From NCBI RefSeq assembly GCF_000485595.1, contig NW_014579345.1:4459-28438 (forward strand): 23,980 bases of DNA. The letters are read 5' to 3'. Positions within the stretch are counted from its first letter, which is position 1; each line of letters starts with the position of its first letter. Under the pieces are notes generated by a model, which saw nothing but the letters and a program-made list of their open reading frames with translations, made no database searches and was not told where the DNA came from. Positions 8,405-18,670 of the stretch are shown here, piece after piece. The position numbers and the translations under genes are program-made. This stretch comes from Priapulus caudatus. Its lineage: Eukaryota; Priapulida; Priapulimorpha; Priapulimorphida; Priapulidae.

Positions 8405-9300
8405 CAGCAACAACAGCTTCAAACGGTACAGTGGTACGGAAAGCCAGGAACATCGATGTCTGTAATAAGGACATAGGAGCAGCAGCTCCCCTTCGTGATA
8501 AAATGGCTTGGCTATACTTGAATTAAAACATCCGCGCGTCATCATCAACGTCATCAGAGACGAAAAATTGCCCCTAGACCAGGTGCCTGCTCGCAGACAA
8601 AGAATTACAATATCGGTCAACCTTGCAGGGATTTTCCAAGAAGGCCGTGTTTTTTCAATGAAGACTGTCATGGCCGGTCATGCAAAACGACACATTGCTT
8701 TGCGACAGGTTTCAAACAATACCGAATATATGTGCTGCGTTATAACTATTATAATGATTTCTGTCATCTTCCCGATTCTAAGAAGGAGCAATATAAATTA
8801 TTTGACATAATGATATCTGTATATTGAGAACGGTAATGCAGAGTGCGAGTGACTTTTGATATTACAAGAATATGCATAATTTTGGAATGACAAAACCTCT
8901 TAGCGAAACAGGATGGGTGCTTTTATAGCCATCTTCGAACCAGAGTGTAAATGCGTGTGCAAGATTTCAAATTGGCGTTATTCAGGACACACCGTATATC
9001 AGGCAGATTTTATTGCTGGAACGACGCAACGTTTCGGCCAGCTACGGATAATTAATAAAAGCGCATACTGAGTCGTGAAGTTATTGCTGCCTGCGACAAA
9101 CCCAGCAGTTGGCGCGGACCAGCGCGGTCTTCGTTACAACAACAGAATATGAGACGGCGTCATCTGCAAATCTATTTTCAAACAGCGCTGATTAAATCTT
9201 AATGCCAAATTATAACAGTTGTACGCGTTACGATAGACGTTTTCATATTCTGCGGTATTACGATTCTACATAGCGTCGCGTCATGGAGCCGCGCGGCGTG
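8405..9300. repeat. Non-coding modules of the intact array copy
   Basis: It holds the GTACAGTGGTA module (about 8424), the CAGAGACGAAAAATTGCCCC module (about 8555-8810), the TTCGAAC...GCGTGTGC module (about 8870-9180) and a worn ACAGTTGTACG end (about 9218). The copy at 14651-15345 is collinear with the later part. Confidence 0.8.
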
Positions 9301-11350
9301 TGTATTGACTTGGCCTTTATGTCTAGACTTAAATCTCACTAAAAGTAGAACGAGGAAACGATTGCTGAGCATACAGCAGTCGGTGGCGGAAAGGAATAAT
9401 GACGAATGCGGTCCGACAGACAGAACAGGGCGATCCTTGCGTTTTAAAACCGCCTCAGGGGTGTTGAGATCGCAAAGCAGTGAGATTATACGTTTCGTGG
9501 CTACTAAATTAGAGATAGTAATAGAGTATGAGCAGGTGAATATAATGGCAAAATTATATTCTCCTGAATATCTAACGAGCTGGTCATGATTACCATGACG
9601 CCACACGACTCGACACGCGACGACGATAAGCGACGCCCTGATGACGGCGACAACGACTGACAGAGACGACCGAAAATGACGCAACGCGACTGACGGTCGA
9701 ACAATCGACAACCTAGCACCGACACAGCCTCACGTACAGTGTATCGAGAAAGCCAGGAACAGTCGATGTCTGTAAAAAGGCTAAGCCGGTATGGGAGCAG
9801 CAGCTTCACAGTTGATAAAATGGTGCGGCTATACTTCAGAAGTGTAATACATCGGCTCGTCATCATCAACTGATCATCAGAGACGAATAAAATGTCTAGT
9901 ACCAGCTGCGTCCTAGCTCGCAGACAAAAGAATTACAATATGCGGGGTACTTTGGCAGGGATTTTTCAGGAGGCCGTGTTTTTTCTTTCACGACCTTCAC
10001 AAGAATCTGTCTAATGGGCCGGTCATCCCTGGCAAAATGTAACACATTGCTCTTTGCTGAAACAGGTCTCAATACAAGAATTCAGCCTGAATATATGGTG
10101 CTCGAGCACGGTTATATAATCATTAATAATCCTGACCTATCGCAGTGTTCATCCTTCCGTGCTTCTATAAAAAGCATATAAATTATTGACCATATAATGG
10201 ATAGGCGCTGGTAATTGAAACGGTGATGCAGTGCTTTGAACTATTTCGATGTCATCCAGAATATGCAGATAATTTCCCGCAGAGTCGGCACGCAAGAGAG
10301 CTGTAGTTAATAGCTGAACAGTCTATTTAATCAAAGCCAAATATGAACAACATTCATTTACAGGATCGCGTGTGGCGGATACGGTATATCGTATAAATTA
10401 TGCGTTATTTAAGGAAACACTATATCCCAGTGTAGATTATATTGTGTGCGCAAACGCACACAGTGCTAACGTGTGGATGTCAGACAGGTCAGTACCGCTA
10501 GCAGAGATAGAAAAAATTGAAATAGACGCTGTAACGATACAACCTTGCTGACCTTCATATAATATTGGCAAAGATTTATATAATTGCTGCGCTTCTTCTC
10601 GACGACCCAGACATTGCGACATTACACGGAGAGAATATGGCACAAAAGAATGCACGCGCGTATTGAATAGTGCTGCTTGTGCGATTACGAAGCACACGCA
10701 CAACTGAGGACGGCGGGTCACTTATGCATGCTGATATTTTCTCGAAGCAACTGACACTATTAGAGATGACATACATATACCGATTATAGTAAAACTAGGG
10801 TCCAAGACTCATCGAGTTATGGTTGGGTCTATCATATCCGAAGATATCACTCGAGGTTCTACAGTACCGGAGCATAACCGGCAGTTGGGTCAGTACCTAC
10901 GGCTCAAAAACCCTATCCATGATTGATCAATAATTAGCGGACTGTTAGCATCACGCGGTGACAGTTGGCGAATAAATATCACATCAATGCCGGTTGACCT
11001 CGAACCAGAGATATCTGCGTTTCTTACTAAAAGACGCCACTAAGGGTTATCGCAATGCCCTATTTAGTTAGCAGGGATTAGGTAACGATGTTCACGTCGG
11101 CTACATATACTGAATTAGACGGATATCAATTATCCAGGGGGAGGGATCAAAATGGAAAAATCTCATTATTTCTCATCGCGGGTAGAAATGAAAACACTAT
11201 TGCTCGGCTAAGACGAGCACAGATTACCATGACGATGATGACGGCGACGCTGATGACGGCGACGACGATGACAGCGACGACGATGACGGCGACGACGATG
11301 AGCGGCGACGACGATGACTGCGACGAGATAACGGTGACAATGTCAACAGC
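9301..11350. repeat. Two noisy array copies, probable uncorrected read sequence
   Basis: From about 9388 the promoter-distal segment, hairpin, 15-bp repeat (9590-9705) and later modules (9880-10380) follow in array order. A second round appears at about 10985-11345 (promoter-distal segment, hairpin, 15-bp repeat at 11226-11345). Both show scattered short insertions relative to clean copies. Sequence at 10400-10980 matches no module I can recognise. No open frame here is trusted. Confidence 0.7.
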
Positions 11351-11619
11351 NTGTTCACCGTGCGTGTTCACCGTGTGTGTTCACCGTGTGGGATTCACCA
11401 TGTGTGTTCACCGTGTGTGTTTACCGTGTGGGATTCACCATGTGTGTTCACCGTGTGTGTTCACCGTGTGTGTTTACCGTGTGTGTTCACCGTGTGTGTT
11501 CACCGTGTGTGTTCACCTTGCGTGTTTACCGTGTGTGTTTACCGTGTGGGATTCACCATGTGTGTTCACCGTGTGTGTTCACCGTGTGTGTTCACCGTGT
11601 GTGTTCACGTGTGTGTTCN
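11351..11619. repeat. 13-bp minisatellite TGTTCACCGTGTG bounded by single Ns
   Basis: About twenty units of TGTTCACCGTGTG and a GGATTCACCATGTG variant fill 11352-11618, with an N at 11351 and an N at 11619. The Ns suggest that this block was placed by gap filling. The long Cys/Val frames across it are repeat artefacts. Confidence 0.9.
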
Positions 11620-12149
11620 AGCGTACTTTCCGCCTTCCGTGGCCCACGTTCAGAAGCATGCAAGCATCGAGCTTCTTACACACGTCAAATAACACACGAC
11701 TCCGGCGTGAGCAGTGCGCAGGCATGCGCGCCCGTTGTAAGAAAGGTAGCATGCTGCCCGGAATTGTGCCCCATGCACACTGCAGGCGCGCTGATTAGTA
11801 GCTAGCCTGCCCAGCCCTCCCCCTGCCAGAGAAGCATTGTCTCCAAGGTAGCAGAACATCTCGAACCACTTTGAGTTTGTCGAGCACCAATCATCACCTG
11901 CTGGCATCGGTCTCCCGTCGACTCGGCCCGTGCCAGCTTGCCTAGGCAGCGGGCACACTTGAACTCAGCCGGTCTTGTGTAGCGGCGCCCAAACTGCCGC
12001 GGCATATTCTTGTGCACTCAGAACGAACACCAATGCCAACGATTGCCGTTGCTACCAGTTTCTGCTTGAGGCCAGACAGCACAAGCCGTGCTTACCGCGA
12101 CTCTTCAGCAGCCGGTCCAAGGTCTGTGCCAGCATACCAAGATACTTTT

Positions 12150-12808
12150 GTCTTCCTCATGTTCACCCGCAGGCCGGCCCTTCTTCTCCCATCCCCGACT
12201 TCCACATGTCCACCTTTCTAACAGCCTCCTCCAAGGACTCGGCGCATACCACCAAGTCGTCTGCATAGAGCCAGCTCCATTGGCAGCCTTCGCTGAACTC
12301 CTATGCGCAGAGCCTTCAGCACGATGCCATGAAAAGCAACGGCCGCTCAGCAACTAAGCCTGATGCGCCCCCCTACTCAAAACACCAAAAACTCCGTACG
12401 CCTGTACTCGACCCCGAACTCTCACTCTGCTTCTCACGTCCGTGTATATAGGCTAGACCAGCCGCGACCAAGCGCCACTTCGCCGATCCCGAGCTTGCGC
12501 ATGCCCCCAGAAACGGCCCAAGCGACACGCGTTCGAATCCTTCTCCAGCTGTCAATGAAGGCGCACTGTAGTGTTCGGTTTGCTTCCGCCGCCCATTATT
12601 TCTCCGCGTATGTATCGTCAGTAGTGCCACGCCCGACATAGAAGCCAAACTGCATGTTGTCGACTCCCCACTTTTTCCTGATAAATCCCTCTACCACTCG
12701 CTCAAGCACCTCAATCACTTGATCAATCAACTTCAGGTTATCTGTAGTTTCCTCGTCCAGAGCCATCCCTTTCTCCCTTAAACAAGTAGACAATGTAGCT
12801 TCCGCCAT
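12150..12808 (-). pseudogene. LINE reverse transcriptase domain, frameshifted
   Basis: The first frame (12808-12596) carries LIDQVIEVLERVVEGF followed by FGFYVGRGTTD, the conserved palm motif region of LINE RTs. A later frame has GAHQA, matching the usual GVHQG block, and a third reads LYADDLVVCAES with the catalytic YADD at 12256-12267. A CWHRP-like segment follows near 12120. Roughly half of the usual RT sequence between the GRGTTD and GVHQG blocks is lost or unrecognisable. It cannot encode an active enzyme as written. Confidence 0.8.
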
Positions 12809-13833
12809 TCAGTCCGCGAATCCGGCCCCGGATATGATGGTCTCAACGAGCACCACTGCACCAAGACCGCACCAGCCCTTCCCCGGCAGGCTTCAGCATC
12901 TCACCAACGATACCAGATGGCCCGCGCGCGCTTTGCGAGAGAACATCTTGTGGCATGGCTTCTTTTATTCATTTCCTCGTGGTGATTAGGTTCACAAGCC
13001 GGCCCTTCAACTCGAGCATTCCTCTGACAAATCCTTGGGCGTTCCACTCAAACTCCACATCTAAGCACGCCGTAGGTTGCTTCCAAGCTTGCTCTATCGC
13101 ATCACATCAAGCGAGAGTTCGCCACGCGTCATTCTTGACAGGTTTCTCCCCCGAGATATCTTGCGTTGTCAAGCCGCCATTTGTTTGGCGAGCCGGTAAG
13201 AAGTCTAGCGCGCTCTTAGCGGGCTGATTTTTCCAGAACAACCTTCTCGAGCTATCGTTCTTGCATGATGCAACGCCACGATTGCCGAGACTCGCCTTGC
13301 TGCTTTGTACGCTTCACGGCGCTACCCCCAAGCTCTTCCACGCCTAGCCACATTTCTTACGCCTCTCCTCACTGCACTATCACCAAGTCGTTCCACCACC
13401 ATAGCTCTGCTTATTCTCCATGCGTGCTTATCGAAAGAGGACGCCACACACCTGCTCCGTCACCTTTCAACAGCGTTGTCCTTCAGCGCAAGACCATCGC
13501 TCATCTACTTGATCGCCTGGGCACTCCGCACGTGTTCCTGCTGTACTTTAGCAACGCAAACTTCTAGAGAACTCAACTTGTCTATCTCTCTGCGCCGTCA
13601 CGTAGCTTCCACACCTCTGACACGGGGCAGAAAACTTGCCCGCTTGGATTAGTGACGGATGCAGACTGCTAAGCTCTCCGACCACTAGTCTATGCTGCGC
13701 ATGCACACTCCCTCCCTAGGTGACTGCTTAACATTGACACCTGTCTCTGAAATTGCGCCGGTACAGGCATGAGGGCCGATCGTCTGTAGCGCGGCTGTTC
13801 TAGACGCTAAGTGACAGTGCCTACTTCTTCTTG

Positions 13834-14544
13834 CTACAGGAGTTCGCTAACAACGAGCTTATTAGCAACCGCAAACTCCAACACTCTCTCCTTTTCGGTG
13901 TTCCGCTGCCCGATGGCCTGCCCACCATGCACTTCTCTGAAGCCAGTAGATTCAGCGCCAGTGTGCCCGTTCCAGTCACCACAAATGATGAGCTGCTCCG
14001 AGGCCGGGACCTTGGCAACAGCACTGTGCAGCATTTGGTATAAGCAGTTTTTCTCAGCATCGCTGAGGCCGACCTGAGGCACATACACGCAAATAAACGC
14101 GAACACTGTCCTGCCGATGACCATTCGGACTAGGAGAACCCTGTCCGAGACTCTCATGACCTGAAACACTTTCTCCCACCACTCCTCCGCCAGTAATACT
14201 CCTACCCCACTAGTACCCTTGTCATTTCCGGACCAGAAGAACTTGTAGCGCGAGTCTTTACCGTCGATTATCTTGACACCATCCATCTTCCACCTCGTTT
14301 CTTGGAGACAACACAAGTCCATTCTTCTCCGTGTCATTGTCTCCACAACTTCACTAGCTTTACCCCGCATTGTGCCCACATTGAGCGTGCCAACACGGAA
14401 GGACTTTGGGCGTTCGCTAGATTCGTCGCAATGGCCCGACCCTGCAGCCCCACGCACCCCGAGGTCTGCCAAGCCGGAGGCACTACTGGCTTTTAAAATG
14501 GAGCCAGCACCGCCTGTACGGATTCTTTGATTATGACTAGTCAT
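13834..14544 (-). CDS. LINE AP-like endonuclease domain (open, 236 codons)
   Basis: This is an uninterrupted frame from ATG at 14544. Residues 51-236 form an exonuclease/endonuclease/phosphatase fold: TLNVGTM (N55), CLQETRW (E82), SGVGVLL (113-118), CVYVP (Y154), ICGDWNGHTG (D190, N192), HGG and RNTE-RVLEFA. All expected acidic and Asn catalytic positions up to the GDWN block are present. The C-terminal SDH-type catalytic motif lies beyond the frameshift at 13834. In an intact element this nicks target DNA for target-primed reverse transcription. The frame is the best-preserved part of the element. Confidence 0.85.
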   Translation of the reverse strand: MTSHNQRIRTGGAGSILKASSASGLADLGVRGAAGSGHCDESSERPKSFRVGTLNVGTMRGKASEVVETMTRRRMDLCCLQETRWKMDGVKIIDGKDSRYKFFWSGNDKGTSGVGVLLAEEWWEKVFQVMRVSDRVLLVRMVIGRTVFAFICVYVPQVGLSDAEKNCLYQMLHSAVAKVPASEQLIICGDWNGHTGAESTGFREVHGGQAIGQRNTEKERVLEFAVANKLVVSELL

Positions 14545-14650
14545 GTTTGTGTTGTTTCGATTTTACAGCAGGATGTCCTTCCTTTGCCAACCTGTTGCAG
14601 ATCAGAGGTCTGAGTGTTTTTCAAGTGACACCATCACCATAAACAGCTAA

Positions 14651-15345
14651 ATAGCTAGGCTATACCTGAATTAAAACATCCGCGCGTTATCATCAACGTC
14701 ATCAGAGACGAAAAATGGCCCCTAGACAAGGTGCCTGCTCGCAGATAAAGAATTACAATATCGGTCAACTTTGCAGGGATTTTCCAGGGAGGCCGTATTT
14801 TTTTTTAACGAAGACTGTCATGGCCGGTCATGCAAAACGACACATTGCTTTGCGACAGGTTTCAAACAATACCGAATATATGTGCTGCGTTATAACTATT
14901 ATAATGATTTCTGTCATCTTCCCGATTCTAAGAAGGCATATACATTATTTGACAATAATGATACCGTAAAAATTTCGAACAGATGTAAATGCGTGTGCAT
15001 AGTTTCAAATTGCGTTTTCAGACACACCTATATCCAGGCAGATTTATTGTGGAACGACAGCAACGTTTGGCACGCTACGGATAATTATAAAAGCGCATCC
15101 TGGTTCCTCAGTTATTGCTCCTCGACAACCCAGCAGTTGCCCGGACCAGCGCGTCTTCGTTACAACAAGCAGAATGAGACGACGTCCATAGACGTCATTG
15201 GCAATCTAATTTTTCAACGCGCATTAAATCTTACAATCATACGATTGTACGTACGATATTTTCATATTCTGCGTATACGATTCTACATACGATACGCGTG
15301 TGTACTACTAAATCTCATAACGTAATAGATGTGCATCACCGCGTA
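14651..15345. repeat. Array copy right of the LINE (clean sequence)
   Basis: It begins within the ATTAAAACATCCGCGCG module, continues through CAGAGACGAAAAATGGCCCC (about 14700-14970), the CGAACAGATGTAAATGCG module (about 14975-15220) and the ACAATCATACGATTGTACGT end (15232-15320). It matches 8520-9300 and 4000-4355 closely and serves as a low-error reference for the noisy copies. Confidence 0.85.
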
Positions 15346-16098
15346 TAAGCCAGTTCGTAGTTATACAGTCTGCGCATGCGCGAACTTTGCCACGAATTCT
15401 TTCGGATCAGGTCATTTGTGACAAAATAGTTCGTATTTCGACCGTACAGTACACATACGCATACATCTGGGTCGTTGTAATGCTACAGTCTTCGCGTGGG
15501 CACGTACACGTTCGTTCGCGCGTGGGTGCATGCGTGTACACGTACACGTGCGCGCGTACGCGCGTGTGCACGTACACGTGCGTGCGTGCGTGCGTGTGCA
15601 CATACACGTGCGTGTGTGCGTGCGTGTGCACGTACACGTGCGTGCGTGCATGTGCACGTACACTTGCGTTCGTGCGTGTGCACGTACACGTGCGTGCGTG
15701 CGTGCGTGTGCACGTACACGTGCGTGCGTGCGTGTGCACGTACACGTACGTGCGTGTGTGTGTGCGCGTGCACGTAGATGCGTGCGTGCGTGCGTATACA
15801 AGTACACGCGCGTGCGTGCGTGTGCACGTACACGTGCGTGCGTGCGTGCGTGCGTACGTGCGTGTGCACATACACATGCGTGCGTGCGTGTGCACGTACA
15901 CGTGCGTGCGTGCGTGCGTGTGGCAGTGTGCACGTACACATGCGTGCGTGCGTGCGTGTATACACAGAATACATGTACATCTACGTACTGAACTGAGAGC
16001 GCACGCTGCACTCGAGATTTCATCGATTTTTGTAACAAATGACCCGGTGACCTGTGTCGTCACACAACCGGCCCCTTGGTTAACTACGAACTGGCTTA
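15346..16098. mobile_element. Non-autonomous TIR transposon with GTGC microsatellite core
   Basis: TAAGCCAGTTCGTAGTTA (15346-15363) is repeated exactly inverted at 16081-16098. A second inverted match, GGTCATTTGTNACAAAA, lies at 15410-15426 and 16028-16044, so the ends are about 80 bp imperfect TIRs. The interior (about 15490-15960) is GTGC/CACGTACACGTGCGTG repeat. The uninterrupted paralogue at 4351-4370 reads GGCGTATTACG; insertion produces a 2-bp duplication (TA or AT). No transposase is encoded. TA duplication would suit Tc1/mariner-like elements, but the superfamily is not proven. Confidence 0.85.
15490..15960. repeat. GTGC / CACGTACACGTGCGTG tandem repeat
   Basis: Alternating purine-pyrimidine sequence with recurrent self-complementary CACGTACACGTG units, open in nearly every frame on both strands. 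It is the core of the transposon at 15346-16098, and alternating GC/GT sequence of this type can adopt Z-form. Confidence 0.95.
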
Positions 16099-16193
16099 TT
16101 ACGTACGATTAGCTACAGGTCAGGTCACCCCGATCCCGTTTGTGTGAGTTGGGTTTGAGCTCGCGGCCTTCGAAGGGAAAGTTGGACGTGCTT
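16099..16193. repeat. Distal array module after the transposon
   Basis: TTACGTACGATTAGCTACAG...GTTTGTGTGAGTT...CTTCGAAGGGAAA matches 4360-4460 and resumes the array where the transposon ends. Confidence 0.8.
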
Positions 16194-16530
16194 TTCGTCA
16201 ATAACCATCGACACATCGATCGATTACAAGATCGATTGCTACGCTATAGTCACATTGTTAAAAGTTCCACAGCCTTTCCGGTAGCAGTCGGCGAGTATCC
16301 TACCATTTCGTTAATAACCAACTACACATCGATCGATTACAAGATCGATTGCTACGCTATAGTCACATTGTTAAAAGTTCCACAGCCTTTCCGGTAGCAG
16401 TCGGCGAGTATCCTACCATTTCGTTAATAACCAACTACACATCGATCGATTACAAGATCGAATGCTACGCTCGTGACATTGTTAAAGGCTCCATAACCTT
16501 TCCGGTAGCAGTCGGTGAGTATCCTAACAT
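16194..16530. repeat. 113-bp tandem repeat, three units
   Basis: Units start at TTCG at 16194, 16307 and 16420. The first two differ mainly in their first 25 bases, and the third has more changes and is 111 bp. Each contains the palindromic ATCGATCGAT and GATTACAAGATCGA. The start of a fourth unit (TTCGTAAAGAACCATCGA) appears at 16841, after the inserted element. Confidence 0.9.
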
Positions 16531-16832
16531 CCGTGGGGGGGGGGGTGCACTCGCCTCGGAACTGGGTAGCGGGGTGCCTCGGGGACCTTGAAAACCCGAC
16601 CCTGTCGCAAACCGCTTTGCGCCCTAAAATACACCCTGTCCCAATATTCTGCACTAAAAAGTATACAATATTGGTTGCCTATATTGGTCCAATATCGGCC
16701 TGGTGATATTGGCCCAATATTGCTTTGCCAATAATGGGCCAATATCAGCTTGCTTGCTGGGTATCTAGATAACCCTGTGCCAATAATGATGTTCGGAAAA
16801 TATACCCTGTCCAGCGAGTGCCCCCTCCCGGG
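16531..16832. mobile_element. hAT-like MITE (302 bp) with 8-bp target duplication
   Basis: CCTAACAT occurs at 16523-16530 and again at 16833-16840 and is found once at the same place in each intact 113-bp unit (as CCTACCAT). Ends are imperfect inverted repeats: a G-run then TGCACTCGC on the left, GCGAGTGCCCCCTC on the right. The interior has several CCAATATTGG-type motifs in both orientations and no coding capacity. An 8-bp duplication is typical of hAT elements; the superfamily call rests on that and on end composition only. Confidence 0.8.
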
Positions 16833-16859
16833 CCTAACATTTCGTAAAGAACCATCGAA

Positions 16860-17370
16860 TGGCGATGCAGTACGCCATTACGCCATCTTCCGAAAACAAC
16901 AGTAGTTAGTATAGTAGAGATCAGTGGTGCCACCAAGCATAGCCGCCGAAGAGCACTTGAGATAAAAAGAAGAACCGAGTCTAAAAATGTATTCCTAAGC
17001 TACGTGGCAAAACCTAAAAAGAACTGAAGACTGCTGATTTGCTGACAGAGATCGAATGTTGCTAGAAGTCTCGAATTATGGGCATGCTAGTCGGGTGGCA
17101 ACACTGTTACAAACATGAGCTTCGTCGTGCTGATAGAAACTGTTTTACTTTTAACCTCCGCTTGCTGAAGTTAATTTTCCTGTCATTTTAACAATAAGGA
17201 ATTGTGAGCAAGATAGCAACTAGTTTGGGGCGCGGTTTGAAACATCCTTCCTAATGCATTTTTGTTGTGCATGGCTACACAAGTGATCACAATTAAGGAA
17301 GACTAAAAAACGAAGTCAATCGAAATAGGCATCCATTTCACGTCTCCTTGGTCAAATGGACTGGAAGCAC
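16860..17370. other. Unique sequence, no gene seen
   Basis: No convincing open frame, RNA gene or repeat was found. Confidence 0.5.
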
Positions 17371-17472
17371 CCACACAGACACACACACACAAACACACAC
17401 ATACACACACACGCACACACACTCACACACACACACACACGCACACGCACACACACTCACACACACACACCC
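17371..17472. repeat. CA microsatellite
   Basis: Interrupted (CA)n with occasional CG and CT steps, about 100 bp. Confidence 0.95.
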
Positions 17473-18242
17473 GTTAATACTGAAGAGGGCGCGCTGTGTT
17501 TGTGTGCAAATAATTTGTTTGTTGAATTGTTTCCAGAAGAATATATGCGAATATCAGCGAGGCTCGCGGATGTAATATATGGTCTATGAGGTGCAATAAG
17601 GCAATTATGCACTTCCCGGGGAACTGGACATGCCAAGCACAGCGAAAGGTCATGGATACCCATGGGAATTAGTAATCACAAGATTGAAATGTATTATTCG
17701 TAACATAATGACCTCATATATTTTGTTACTACACGCGCCTCGCAACATGCACTCAGGTAACGATATTATTTCATGTGAAGAGAAATATGGTATCGCGTGA
17801 GTGTAGCATGAAACAAACTGTTAGGAGGAAAGGGGATCAGAGTGGGAGAGGAAGCGCTAGGAGACAGGGAAAAATTAGGAAGAACATAGTAGACTTATGG
17901 AAGAGGAAAAGTTATTGGATGGGGCGATCTAGACCAATGGAAAGGCGTAGAGGGCGAGGGAAAGGTCTAACGGGCGTATGGTTACAATTAGTCGCTTTGT
18001 GCTTACATCTGGACGCAGCAGCTAGCCTTCGTACAGGAGCCTTCCTTAGATGTTTTCTTCTATATATATGTGGGATGATTGCGGATGTTGGGTTCCTTCC
18101 GTGTACAGAACAGCCTTTGTCGAGTTGTGACTCGCCATAAGTGATGGATGACATTTAATCGGGTCATATGGGGGGGGGGTAGTATAGAGGCGTAGTTCCA
18201 TGCACGGGGCGGTTTCCAAGGCTTAGAGAAGAATTGCTACCT
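17473..18242. other. Unique sequence without a supported gene
   Basis: A plus-strand frame of 121 codons (17775-18140) is Arg/Lys-rich in its first half and hydrophobic in its second. It has no recognised domain and no start context or neighbour that argues for translation. A run of ten Gs lies near 18170. Confidence 0.45.
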
Positions 18243-18670
18243 AATCAATCTCGTCGCTATCTCAGTAATATCTTGCATCGTTGCTATATTGCAATATCAA
18301 TCTCATTGCTACCTCAGCATGCAGTATGTTGCATTACTACTATTTTTGCAATATATCGATCTCATTGATATCTCGGCAATATCTTGCATTACTGCTACCT
18401 TGCAATATCAATCTCATTGCTATCTCGGTAATATTTCGCATTACCGTTATCTTGCAATATCAATATCATTGCTATCTCGGTAATATCTCGCATTACTGTT
18501 ATCTTGCAATATCAATCTTATTGCTATCTTGGCAATATCTCACATTACTGCTACCTTGCATCATTGCTATCTTGCAATATCAATCTCATTTCTATCTCGG
18601 CAATGTCTTGCATTACTGCTAACTTGCACCATATCGATCTCATTGCTATCTCGTCAATGCATCATTGCTC
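18243..18670. repeat. Minisatellite with about 52-bp unit
   Basis: Units such as TGCAATATCAATCTCATTGC followed by a TATCTCGGCAATATCTTGCA-type stretch recur at about 52-bp spacing (for example 18411, 18463, 18515), roughly eight times, with internal similarity between half-units. The Ile/Leu/Tyr-rich frames over it are repeat products. Confidence 0.9.

Larger units (their letters stand above)
11620..14650 (-). mobile_element. Decayed APE-type non-LTR retrotransposon (LINE), antisense
   Basis: Reading on the minus strand, a 5' leader (14640-14545) precedes an endonuclease domain (14544-13834), a degenerate connector with a WKLRD-like motif (about 13620), the reverse transcriptase (about 12810-12150, YADD at 12256-12267) and a Cys-containing 3' part (about 12020-11650, with CVRSSM near 11668). 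The RT and later parts are split by frameshifts over at least three frames. It interrupts an array copy between the 15-bp minisatellite and the ATTAAAACATCCGCGCG module. The clade (CR1/L2/RTE-like) is not assigned. No tail or target duplication can be defined because the 3' end meets an N. Confidence 0.85.

Noticed and set aside
10437-10721. 94-codon minus-strand frame with a faint TPR-like stretch
   Set aside because: It lies inside the error-rich patch, and the resemblance is a few residues without repeat periodicity.
11088-11805. Cys-rich plus-strand frames up to 236 codons
   Set aside because: They are made of the 15-bp and 13-bp minisatellites and run through N positions.
12500-12560. 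tRNA-like GTTCGAATCC motif
   Set aside because: It lies in the LINE reverse transcriptase region, and no cloverleaf can be drawn around it.
15387-16112. Long Cys/Arg/Val and His/Thr frames on both strands
   Set aside because: The GTGC repeat is stop-free in nearly all six frames. The frames cross the boundary of a transposon.
17775-18140. 121-codon plus-strand frame, basic then hydrophobic
   Set aside because: No family resemblance or supporting context; left as unique sequence.
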